Source of the DNA: an uncultured candidate division Zixibacteria bacterium
Lineage (GTDB): Bacteria; Zixibacteria; MSB-5A5; GN15; FEB-12
Assembly: GCA_913009765.1 (NCBI GenBank)
Contig: CAJVYT010000267.1
Coordinates: 1 to 6,266, forward strand
DNA length: 6,266 nucleotides
Direction of reading: 5' to 3'
Shown here: positions 1 through 5,506 of the stretch, piece after piece
How positions within the stretch are numbered: the first letter of the stretch is position 1
Layout of the letters: each line of letters opens with the position of its first letter
Notes under the pieces: generated by a model
What the model saw: only the letters and a program-made list of their open reading frames with translations
Databases searched by the model: none
Told to the model about the DNA's origin: nothing
Made by a program: the position numbers and the translations under genes

Positions 1-82
1 TATGTTTTTTTTTTTTCAAGCAGAAGACGGCATACGAGATATATCAGTGTGACTGGAGTTCAGACGTGTGCTCTTCCGATCT
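1..82. other. Illumina P7/TruSeq adapter, not genomic
   Basis: Positions 17-40 are the 24-base Illumina P7 flow-cell sequence. Positions 41-48 (ATATCAGT) are an index, and 49-82 are the 34-base TruSeq read-2 adapter ending in CTTCCGATCT. Read in the opposite orientation the index is ACTGATAT, which fits TruSeq index 25 (ACTGAT plus AT) as I remember it. The 12 T residues at 5-16 match the A-run that Illumina reads show after reading off the end of the P7 adapter. Genomic sequence therefore begins at about 83. An open frame with a GTG at 66 runs from the adapter into the next gene, but its first codons are adapter-encoded. Confidence 0.98.
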
Positions 83-83
83 G

Positions 84-383
84 GTTATTGTTAATATTAT
101 CGCCGTATTTAATCCCCAGATCGTTATTGTTAATTGTTCTTATCTGCCGAACCCCGATGCCTTTTTAACCCTGGTGAAAAAGAGGGTTGCCGAATATTTA
201 CCTGCAAAACCGCATCGGACAATAAATATAGTTAATTCAAAACTGGATGATAAAACAGAAGTTGTGGGCGCTGCTGCAGCAATTATCAATCACAGCAGAT
301 TCCATTTTGTTATTCATGAAGATGTTCCCGCATTTTTCAATCAACAGAGTTTGTTAAAAACTGATTCTAATCCATATGTCTAA
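84..383 (+). CDS. ROK-family protein, C-terminal fragment
   Basis: The last 99 codons of a ROK (repressor, ORF, kinase) protein; the family contains sugar kinases and sugar-responsive repressors of the NagC/XylR type. The visible part starts at VIVNIIAVFNPQIVIVN, matching the family segment in which an N-i-x-x-x-x-NP-e-x-I-v-i motif forms the core of the second ATPase-like lobe. It ends with KLDDKTEVVGAAAAII, matching the usual dagllGAA element near the C-terminus. The sugar and ATP sites, and any N-terminal winged helix, lie beyond the contig end, so kinase and repressor cannot be told apart. The usual GG after the I-V-I strand is replaced by NC (IVNCSYLP), which suggests a divergent member. 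A tail of about 25 residues follows the GAA motif. The fragment is open to a TAA stop; its 5' truncation is caused by the contig end and adapter, not by decay. Confidence 0.75.
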   Translation, partial: VIVNIIAVFNPQIVIVNCSYLPNPDAFLTLVKKRVAEYLPAKPHRTINIVNSKLDDKTEVVGAAAAIINHSRFHFVIHEDVPAFFNQQSLLKTDSNPYV

Positions 384-401
384 AATCGGTGTGTACCGAT
401 T
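384..401 (+). terminator. Short hairpin after the ROK gene
   Basis: A perfect 7-bp stem, AATCGGT / ACCGATT with loop GTGT, starts at the base after the ROK stop codon. It is followed by AAAATATTT, not by a clean T-run, so it is a weak intrinsic terminator at best. Its position suggests it ends or protects the ROK transcript. Confidence 0.35.
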
Positions 402-448
402 AAAATATTTGTAATAGTTCAGCCCCTTTTCGTGATTTTTGGATTTTA

Positions 449-478
449 TTTACACAAGATGCTTACGTTCGGTAGAAA
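449..478 (+). promoter_or_regulatory. Candidate promoter of the DruA-like gene
   Basis: TTTACA at 449-454 (5 of 6 to the sigma-70 -35 box) and TAGAAA at 473-478 (4 of 6 to the -10 box) are separated by 18 bp and lie just upstream of the ATG at 498. The implied leader is about 12 nt and no Shine-Dalgarno sequence is visible in it. The region is AT-rich, so chance matches are likely. Confidence 0.3.
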
Positions 479-497
479 TATATGATATTTATGGTTC

Positions 498-1376
498 ATG
501 CAGGAACTATTCAGTTATCGAGGTAAGATCTTAACAAAAGACGATGTAAGCTTTATTCGAAATCTTATTGCTGAGAATCCCGATGCGAGCCGTTGGGCTT
601 TATCAAAAAAACTCTGCATTGCCTGGGATTGGGTGCAGCCTAACGGTGCTTTGCGTGACATGGTGTGCAGATCTCTTATGCTTCGTCTTCAAGAAGCAGG
701 ACATATCAAACTACCAGCCAAGAAAAGGAACCCGGACAACCCCCTTGTAAATAGAAAGCACCCTGAAAAAGTAGAAATAAATCAAACACCGATAAATAAA
801 AGCTTATCAGAAATCCTGCCAATTGAAATAAGACAGGTTCGACGAACACCCTTCGAAAGAACGGCCAATAGCCTTATCGAGCATTACCACTATCCGGGCT
901 ATTCTCATCCGGTTGGCGAGCAGCTTAAGTATATAGTGTTTGCAAAAGGCAGACCGATAGCCTGTCTGAATTGGTCTTCGGCACCACGTCATATTGGTTG
1001 TCGGGACCGGTTTATTGGATGGGGGCCTGAATCCCGTAAAAAGAACCTTCATCTTATTGCCTATAACAGCAGGTTTCTGATATTACCATGGGTACACGTA
1101 AAATTTCTTGCTTCGCACTTATTGGGAAAAATGGCGAGGGTGCTTCCTGTTGACTGGCGGAGCGTGTATAATCACCCTCTGTATTATCTTGAGACTTTCA
1201 TCGACGGAGATCGGGGGTTTACCGGCAGCTGTTATCGTGCCGCTAATTGGATTGATGTTGGCTGCACAACCGGGCGAGGGAAAAATGATCAGACCAGAAA
1301 GGTTAATCGATCGCTTAAAACGGTTTTGGGCTACCCATTGTCAAAGCACTTTCGGGAGATCCTGCAACATGGATAA
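498..1376 (+). CDS. DUF4338 / DruA-like protein, mobile-element associated
   Basis: A 292-residue full-length DUF4338 protein, the family named for DruA of the Druantia anti-phage system. Residues 8-75 form a helical, probably DNA-binding, N-terminal part with the motif SRWALSKKLCIAWDWVQPNG. The conserved core follows: HYHYPGYSHPVGEQLKY (129-145), LNWSSAPRHIGCRDRFIGW (157-175), LIAYNSRFLILPWV (186-199), LETFID (231-236), CYRAANW (245-251) and GRGK (259-262). No frame break is seen, so it is probably functional. The biochemical activity of the family is not something I can state. The ATG at 498 is the only usable start: the frame has a TGA at 483, and no clear Shine-Dalgarno is present. The 3' end overlaps the IS66-type tnpC by 8 bp, so the two are probably translationally coupled. 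No DruB-E genes are nearby, which makes a transposon-accessory role likelier than a complete Druantia locus. Confidence 0.85.
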   Translation: MQELFSYRGKILTKDDVSFIRNLIAENPDASRWALSKKLCIAWDWVQPNGALRDMVCRSLMLRLQEAGHIKLPAKKRNPDNPLVNRKHPEKVEINQTPINKSLSEILPIEIRQVRRTPFERTANSLIEHYHYPGYSHPVGEQLKYIVFAKGRPIACLNWSSAPRHIGCRDRFIGWGPESRKKNLHLIAYNSRFLILPWVHVKFLASHLLGKMARVLPVDWRSVYNHPLYYLETFIDGDRGFTGSCYRAANWIDVGCTTGRGKNDQTRKVNRSLKTVLGYPLSKHFREILQHG

Positions 1377-2066
1377 AAATCAAGCCGAAGTGCTCTATGA
1401 TTCAGGGAAAATACCTACAGTAGAGAAACTGTTGGAATACGATAGAGAGAACAGAGAACTTAAAGAAAGAAACGCCAGACTTGAAAGTAATTCTCAAAAC
1501 TCGTCGAAACCACCATCGACCGACAACCCGCAGCAAAAAGAGCAAAGAAAACAAAACAGTACTAAAAAGAAAAGCGGTCGTAAGCCCGGCGGTCAGCCTG
1601 GTCATAAAGGTAACAATCGAGAATTGATCCCGGTTGAAGAAGTAAAAGAAGTCATTGCTTGCTATGCCGAAGAGTGCAAGAGCTGCAAGTGGTTCTCCGG
1701 ATGTAAGAAAAACCATGTGTTGAGCGAACCGCTGCGGTGGCAACACGTAGAAATACCGCCGATAGAGCCTGAGGTGACCGAATACCAGGTTTTCACTCTT
1801 TGTGGAAGATGCGGCAAAGCGCACCGCGGTTCCTTACCAACTGGAGTATCAATGTCAAATTTCGGACCGCGACTAACGGCTATGGTTGGTTATTTCACAG
1901 CTGTTCTGCATGTTTCTCGACGAATGGTGAAAGAATGTTTTGAAACACTACTTGGCGTACGCTTGGCATTAGGATCAATCCAGAATTTGCTGGAACAGAC
2001 ATCTAAGGCACTACACCCGATGGATAAAGAATTGAAGGAAGCATTACCAAAAGAAACAGTACTCGG
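498..2066 (+). mobile_element. Remnant of an IS66-like element with a DruA-like gene
   Basis: The DUF4338 gene and the IS66-type tnpC are overlapping and co-directional, and look like one transposable unit. The right part, including the whole catalytic domain of tnpC and the right terminal repeat, is absent because T1 begins at 2067. The left end is not defined because there is no second end to compare; it should lie between the ROK stop at 383 and 498, and the stretch at 411-430 is one place to test. IS66 elements normally carry tnpA, tnpB and tnpC; neither tnpA nor tnpB is visible, as in the tnpC-only ISBst12-like subgroup. Confidence 0.6.
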
Positions 2067-2085
2067 TGTAATTTCGCAAATTAAA
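2067..2085 (+). repeat. T1 left terminal inverted repeat
   Basis: TGTAATTTCGCAAATTAAA; its exact reverse complement is at 4968-4986. The IS66-type coding homology stops at this point, which fixes the element boundary at 2066/2067. Confidence 0.93.
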
Positions 2086-2138
2086 TTAACCAAACCGTTG
2101 CACGTTGAATTGGACAAATTGGAAAATTATTTTGATGT

Positions 2139-2165
2139 AAAGAAAACCCGTCCAAACTGGACGGG
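2139..2165 (-). terminator. Intrinsic terminator of the T1 operon
   Basis: Read on the minus strand, CCCGTCCA, a 3-base loop GTT and TGGACGGG form a perfect 8-bp GC-rich stem (2147-2165) followed by TTTTCTTT. It lies 9 bp beyond the TAA stop of the ATPase gene and about 60 bp inside the left inverted repeat. It should end the operon transcript before it leaves the transposon. The broken IS66 frame on the other strand runs through this hairpin and stops just beyond it. Confidence 0.85.
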
Positions 2166-2174
2166 CTAAGAAAA

Positions 2175-2978
2175 TTATAAAATCTCTGTGGAAGCAATAC
2201 GAACATGTTCCGGAGTGACCATATAACTTTCTTCCATAGCAGCAGCCATCATGGCAGTTTTAGCAAGGAAATTAGCCTTCCTCAATAATCCACCTGAGCT
2301 CTGATGTATAGCAAAAATCGAATCCTCTGAAAATATGTTTTTTGTAGATCCAGCAAGTTTTAGATGGTGTCCTAAATATTCAATCATGACTTCTTTTCTA
2401 AGTGCTTCCAGATGAGATCTCCCTAAAACACGGGAAGCAAGAGGTCTGGCACTATTGGCCATAAGATGATCCAGAAGAAGATCCTGTCCACAAAGAATTA
2501 CCGGCATTACAGGTTGTGAATCATATTCGAATTGTATCAAAGTATGAAGCTGAGTAAAAACATTCTGCTTCAGAAGATGTGCTTCATCAATAACAAGCAA
2601 AGGGACCATTTTTCGTGAAACTATTTCCAATAACAATTCTCTGATCTGCTTAATAATAACAGATATTTGGTAAGAGCGGAAATGAACACCAAAAGAGAGA
2701 AGGATTTGCCTATACAACTCCATAAGACTGTAAGCACCGCCGACAATTGGAATTTGATGATATTCACTGGAATGACATTTACTCATGACATATCGCAGGG
2801 AGGTAGATTTACCGGCACCTACATCCCCAGTGATAACAGAAATGGCTTTCTGTTCTATGGCAAAGAATACTCTTTTTTCAAGTGGTGCAAGGGAAGGGAG
2901 CGGATATAAATCTCTAACAGGAATGTTCTGAGGAAAGGGATCTTTTTTTAATCCGAAGAAATGTCTTAAATTATCCAT
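2175..2978 (-). CDS. AAA ATPase, TniB/IstB/ExeA-like transposition protein
   Basis: A 267-residue P-loop ATPase of the ExeA/TniB-like AAA group. It opens with the family signature FFGLKKDPFP (7-16), then Walker A GDVGAGKST (51-59), Walker B PLLVIDEAH (126-134), a sensor-1-like ILCGQ strand (161-165) and arginines around 183-187 that could serve as the finger. A C-terminal helical lid follows, with SGGLLRKANFLAK at 228-240. In related systems (MuB, TniB, IstB, TnsC) such ATPases load on target DNA, recruit the transposase and help avoid self-insertion; that role is inferred here from family and context. Its start overlaps the transposase stop in a TAATG, with AGGAGG six bases upstream (2985-2990), so translation is probably coupled and efficient. 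No defects are visible. Confidence 0.9.
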   Translation of the reverse strand: MDNLRHFFGLKKDPFPQNIPVRDLYPLPSLAPLEKRVFFAIEQKAISVITGDVGAGKSTSLRYVMSKCHSSEYHQIPIVGGAYSLMELYRQILLSFGVHFRSYQISVIIKQIRELLLEIVSRKMVPLLVIDEAHLLKQNVFTQLHTLIQFEYDSQPVMPVILCGQDLLLDHLMANSARPLASRVLGRSHLEALRKEVMIEYLGHHLKLAGSTKNIFSEDSIFAIHQSSGGLLRKANFLAKTAMMAAAMEESYMVTPEHVRIASTEIL

Positions 2979-4261
2979 TAGAATCCTCCTGCAATGGTAT
3001 TACTTTCAAATAGCCTTCCACCTGTAGGTTTTGGGTCATCCGGTTCTATCTTATCTCGCCTCATACGGCTGTTGATATGAGGATCCAGAGGTGATAAAAA
3101 TCCTTTAGATACCTCATCTACAAATACTTCGATTCTGTAATGATTTTCATAGCGAAGAGTTATTTTTTGGCCGACCAGACCAACAGGGGCTTCAAAAAGC
3201 AGGCCGTCGAGTTTTACAGTTCTATCCTTGTTTACAAGCCTTATTTCTTTTTTTCTAAAATATTCGGGAAGGTCATCCGGTGCTCTTCTAAGGTTTTGTC
3301 CATCCTTCAAATATCTCTCGATAGGAGTTTGACCGGTTGTTCCATGTATACGGGTATGGTAGGTATTCTCAACATAATTGGAAAATCTTTCATTTAATTC
3401 CGGGAGCGTAAGATTATCCGGTAATTCAGTCATAAATTGCCCCCTCACTGTCCTGAAATATCTTTCTATCTTTCCCTTACCCTGCGGCCTGTAGGGTCGT
3501 GCATAGCTTAGAGAGATACCTAAACCGGCACATCCCAATTGCAATCTGTGAGATCGGAACGACGGGCCGTTATCGACATAGAGCTTTCTGGGAACTCCTC
3601 TCTTTTTCATGGCTGTCCAGATACAGTTTAGGTAGTTATCTATATTTTCTGCCAGGTAAAACTGTCCATGAGTTATTAGACGGCTATGATCATCAATCAA
3701 AGCAAACAGATACGTTTTTCTAATTTTCCCTTCATGCATTACTGTTCCGCCGTGCATGCAGTCTGACTGCCACAGGTCATTCGACATCTGCACTTCAAAT
3801 TTACGCATGTCTTTTTGTTTTTTCTTTTTCTTTAATTTGTGTTGTTTCATAAACCTGTAGACTGTTGCCATGGAGACATCTTTCTCTCCAGGCAATAAAC
3901 CGGAGGAACGAGCTCTCTCCACCAGACGGCACACTGAAAGGTGTGGGTTGTCGGATCTTAAGGTGATAAGAGCATCCATGGCTTCATCATCTATACTACG
4001 GCTGTGCCCTCTATCACCTCGATCTTTTGGGTAAAGGGCTTCTATCTTCCGTCCTCCTTTTTCATAACATCCCAACCAGTTAAGAATTGTTGCGCGACTT
4101 ATGAAGGTTCTGTTTGAATATGGAATATTCCATTCTGTACTTACCAACTCTTTTAGAATACTCTCTTTTTCTCCCCAATGTTCATGTACATTACATTCAA
4201 CCAGTGGGAAGATAACTCCAAAACGGAAGATTGCTACTTTCTCTTTTTTTTCACTATCCAT
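2978..4261 (-). CDS. DDE transposase with rve and Mu-C-like domains
   Basis: A 427-residue transposase that should cut and join the T1 ends. Residues 30-140 are an N-terminal DNA-binding region with HTH-like helices (SRATILNWLGCYEKGG at 55-70; MATVYRFMKQHKL at 131-143), followed by a lysine-rich linker KLKKKKKQKD (142-151). The RNase H-like rve core carries D167 (WQSDCMHG), D230 (LYVDNGPSF) and E266 (GKGKIERYF), a DD(35)E spacing. HTRIHGTTGQTPIERY (302-317) and a beta-rich Mu-C-like domain (about 338-390) follow. The frame is open from 4291, but the ATG at 4261 is preferred because AGGAGG lies 7 bases upstream. The triad is intact, so the enzyme is probably active. It sits between the zinc-ribbon gene (47-bp gap) and the ATPase gene (1-bp overlap), like TniA/TniB or IstA/IstB pairs. 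Confidence 0.92.
   Translation of the reverse strand: MDSEKKEKVAIFRFGVIFPLVECNVHEHWGEKESILKELVSTEWNIPYSNRTFISRATILNWLGCYEKGGRKIEALYPKDRGDRGHSRSIDDEAMDALITLRSDNPHLSVCRLVERARSSGLLPGEKDVSMATVYRFMKQHKLKKKKKQKDMRKFEVQMSNDLWQSDCMHGGTVMHEGKIRKTYLFALIDDHSRLITHGQFYLAENIDNYLNCIWTAMKKRGVPRKLYVDNGPSFRSHRLQLGCAGLGISLSYARPYRPQGKGKIERYFRTVRGQFMTELPDNLTLPELNERFSNYVENTYHTRIHGTTGQTPIERYLKDGQNLRRAPDDLPEYFRKKEIRLVNKDRTVKLDGLLFEAPVGLVGQKITLRYENHYRIEVFVDEVSKGFLSPLDPHINSRMRRDKIEPDDPKPTGGRLFESNTIAGGF
2985..2990 (-). promoter_or_regulatory. Ribosome binding site of the ATPase gene
   Basis: AGGAGG on the minus strand, 6 bases before the ATG at 2978. It lies inside the last codons of the transposase gene, so the ATPase can be translated efficiently despite the TAATG overlap. 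Confidence 0.85.
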
Positions 4262-4268
4262 AAGGATA

Positions 4269-4274
4269 CCTCCT
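4269..4274 (-). promoter_or_regulatory. Ribosome binding site deciding the transposase start
   Basis: AGGAGG on the minus strand with 7 bases before the ATG at 4261. It selects MDSEKKEK as the N-terminus; the longer frame from 4291 would have this site inside its coding sequence. Confidence 0.88.
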
Positions 4275-4308
4275 GAAAAATTTATTCTCATTTAAAAATA
4301 AATCAGGA

Positions 4309-4857
4309 CTATCCTGCTGTCACCGCAAAAGGCAGGTAGGGCGGGTCACTGTCATGGTATATTCTGCGGTATTTCAACCTGAATGTTACCTGCTTTTGAC
4401 CACTCTTAATGAAGGTCATAAAAAACTCCATTGGGCTTAACCAGCTTTCCACCAGCTTACTCTGGAACTTAAATGCCTTCATCCAGTACTGTTGATTCTG
4501 ACGAGGAATATCTAAGACAAATGGATTTCCTTCCAATTTGGTTAACAGCGATCTGTTTATCATTTTTTTTGGATACTGAAAGCCTGCGGGATATTCACAA
4601 GGCTTTGTTGTGTGGACTGCTCCACAATCAGGACATCGCCACCTCTTCATCCAGATTCCAGATACATATTCGTAGAAATATCTAAGGACAAATCCATGAC
4701 CCCATAGGCGTATACTTTTACATGAAGGACAAACTTTTGGCTTTTCCCATGGATATTTCTTCCCAAGCTCTTGAATTCTTTGCAAATCTATCCGAAAAAG
4801 AAGTAACAGTGTATTCCTCCCTTTGGGAGAGGGGTTGTATTTGGGGCATGTGGTCAT
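4309..4857 (-). CDS. Zinc-ribbon protein of T1, DUF6431-like
   Basis: A 182-residue first gene of the T1 operon. It has a treble-clef or zinc-ribbon pattern: CPSC (C43, C46), then KSIRLWGHGF, then WRCPDCGAVHTTKP (C75, C78) and a FQYPKKMI-like segment. This C-x2-C / HG / R / C-P-x-C-G-x-x-H-x-x-x-P layout resembles DUF6431, a family I associate with transposon-linked proteins. The C-terminal 80 residues are basic and aromatic (QYWMKAFKF, RLKYRRIYHD). A DNA-binding or accessory role in transposition is inferred from the motif and operon position only. The ATG at 4857 has a GGAG 14 bases upstream, which is far. A GTG at 4869 in the same frame (186 residues) is the alternative, but its GGAG is only 2 bases away. 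The start is therefore uncertain by four codons. Confidence 0.75.
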   Translation of the reverse strand: MTTCPKYNPSPKGRNTLLLLFRIDLQRIQELGKKYPWEKPKVCPSCKSIRLWGHGFVLRYFYEYVSGIWMKRWRCPDCGAVHTTKPCEYPAGFQYPKKMINRSLLTKLEGNPFVLDIPRQNQQYWMKAFKFQSKLVESWLSPMEFFMTFIKSGQKQVTFRLKYRRIYHDSDPPYLPFAVTAG

Positions 4858-4888
4858 TTTCGTGGACACTGCTCCATTTTTTTATCTT

Positions 4889-4917
4889 CGGATATTAGGA
4901 TTTTTAATCTAAGTCAA
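4889..4917 (-). promoter_or_regulatory. Candidate promoter of the T1 operon
   Basis: On the minus strand, TTGACT (4917-4912; 5 of 6 to the -35 box) is followed after 17 bp by TATCCG (4894-4889), a weak -10; an overlapping CTAATATCC segment offers alternatives. It lies about 70 bp inside the right end and 30-60 bp before the first gene, where a transposase promoter is expected. Confidence 0.45.
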
Positions 4918-4967
4918 ATGATAATTTTTCTAACTCAATGTGAGAATTTTTAAGACAAATTTACTTT

Positions 4968-4986
4968 TTTAATTTGCGAAATTACA
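4968..4986 (-). repeat. T1 right terminal inverted repeat
   Basis: Reverse complement of the 19 bases at 2067-2085, with no mismatch. The match stops after TTAAA, and the tandem repeat of the Rpn-like gene begins at 4987. Confidence 0.93.
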
Positions 4987-5046
4987 TCTATTCCCTGTTC
5001 TATTCCCTGTTCTATTCCCTGTTCTATTCCTTGTTCTATTCCTTCC
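4987..5046 (-). repeat. Five 12-bp tandem repeats encoding EQGI
   Basis: Units TCTATTCCCTGT at 4987, 4999 and 5011 are identical, the one at 5023 has one change, and the one at 5035 has three. On the coding strand each reads GAACAGGGAATA (Glu-Gln-Gly-Ile). Such tails are common in Rpn-like proteins. T1 joins exactly at the edge of the first unit. Confidence 0.9.
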
Positions 5047-5402
5047 TGTCTTAACTTCATTGCAGTTGTCATAGCTATCTCTCCCCCTTCCGGTGATATC
5101 ATATTCAAACATTTTTCCATATATTTATTATCTATTTCGGTTATACTCATTATATAGATTATAAAGGTTATTATTACGCCGCTCTTCTCATTTGGGAAAA
5201 AGTCTTTTATTAGAGAAAAAATATCTTCCAGATGCATTTCTATATATTCTTCATCATTCATATGCTTAAAAAGCAATGCCATTACTTTATTAATATTACT
5301 ATTAAATTTCTCATTTATTATCACAGAATCCGGGATTTTTATCAAATCTGTAAGTATATATTTGAAATCAGGTATAAATTGTCTTAAGATTTCGTCAACC
5401 CC
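4987..5402 (-). pseudogene. Rpn/YhgA-like recombination-promoting nuclease, both ends lost
   Basis: A 416-bp in-frame remnant. The recognisable part starts at VDEILRQFIPDFKYILTDL, the conserved segment just after the PD-(D/E)XK nuclease core of Rpn-family proteins. It continues through the helical region to MTTAMKLRQEGIEQG and the GIEQ tandem tail typical of this family. The catalytic N-terminal half is absent because T2 starts at about 5403, and the natural C-terminus is absent because T1 begins at 4986. In the current sequence the frame stays open to 5447 (a TTG inside T2) and to a stop at 4950 inside T1, giving a 165-residue chimera ending VISQIKKVNLS. The lack of internal stops suggests recent truncation. 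With no nuclease motif it should be inactive. Confidence 0.75.
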
Positions 5403-5440
5403 TGTTACCTGCCAGCAACCATAGCCGCTGTTAAGCAAAC

Positions 5441-5490
5441 CCGACAAAAAAAATTGTAATTATCTGCCATCATAATTGCCGACAAAAAAA
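5441..5490 (+). repeat. Two direct repeats CCGACAAAAAAA near the T2 end
   Basis: CCGACAAAAAAA occurs at 5441 (followed by one further A) and again at 5479, a 38-bp spacing. Repeated subterminal motifs are the usual transposase binding sites in Mu, Tn7 and Tn5053-like elements, so these are candidate sites for the T2 transposase. Confidence 0.55.
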
Positions 5491-5506
5491 GAAGAGACCT
5501 TAAAAT
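5476..5506 (+). promoter_or_regulatory. Weak candidate promoter of the T2 operon
   Basis: TTGCCG at 5476-5481 (4 of 6) and TAAAAT at 5501-5506 (5 of 6) are separated by a long 19-bp spacer. CATAAT at 5471-5476 is another possible -10 with no good -35. If the first is right, transcription starts within about 10 bases of the ATG at 5522, giving an almost leaderless message. Confidence 0.25.

Larger units (their letters stand above)
1369..2169 (+). pseudogene. tnpC: IS66-family transposase (TnpC), truncated before the DDE domain
   Basis: The true start is the ATG at 1369, which overlaps the DruA-like stop; the same frame is open further upstream to 1108 but lies inside that gene. Residues 14-42 form a leucine-rich coiled coil. 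NSQNSSKPPSTD (41-52) is the IS66 hallmark, followed by a basic GRKPGGQPGHKG (70-81). A zinc-binding region follows with C98, C103, C106, C112, C145 and C148, then the helical IS66 core (165-230). IS66 homologues continue after PKETVL with a DETGW-like segment holding the first catalytic Asp. Here the sequence switches at residue 233 (nt 2065-2067) into the inverted repeat of T1. Residues 234-266 (VISQIKLTKPLH to NWTG) are read from transposon-end DNA and from its terminator hairpin, not from IS66. The product has no DDE triad and cannot catalyse transposition; it might still bind DNA. Confidence 0.9.
2067..4986 (-). mobile_element. Transposon T1: complete three-gene DDE/AAA element
   Basis: A 2,920-bp unit bounded by perfect 19-bp inverted repeats that start with TG, as in Mu, Tn7, Tn5053 and IS21-type elements. 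All three genes lie on the minus strand: zinc-ribbon protein, transposase, ATPase. A candidate promoter lies just inside the right end and an intrinsic terminator just inside the left end, so the operon fills the element. Flanks differ: truncated IS66 tnpC on the left (ending CTCGG) and an Rpn-like gene remnant on the right (starting TCTAT). There is no 5-bp target duplication, although the element itself appears undamaged. I cannot assign it to a named IS family from sequence alone. Confidence 0.9.

Noticed and set aside
66..83. GTG start codon for the first open frame
   Set aside because: It lies in the Illumina adapter; the gene is truncated by the contig end.
1108..1368. An 87-residue N-terminal extension of the IS66 transposase, including a membrane-like stretch
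   Set aside because: It is the out-of-frame reading of the DruA-like gene; the family N-terminus begins at the overlapping ATG at 1369.
498..1376. A complete Druantia anti-phage system
   Set aside because: Only the DUF4338 gene is present; no helicase (DruE) or other Dru genes are seen, and the neighbour is an IS66 transposase.
3810..3840. Programmed frameshift signal (A6C run) in the transposase
   Set aside because: The heptamer is not in the phase needed for -1 slippage, and the zero frame is already full length with a complete DDE triad.
4262..4291. Ten extra residues at the transposase N-terminus
   Set aside because: AGGAGG directly before the ATG at 4261 decides the shorter start.
4858..4879. 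A 7-codon upstream frame (MEQCPRK) whose stop overlaps the ATG of the T1 zinc-ribbon gene
   Set aside because: It could couple translation, but it has no clear ribosome binding site and may be chance in this short leader.
4987..5046. CRISPR-like repeat array
   Set aside because: The units are 12 bp and contiguous with no spacers, and they encode the EQGI tail of the Rpn-like protein.
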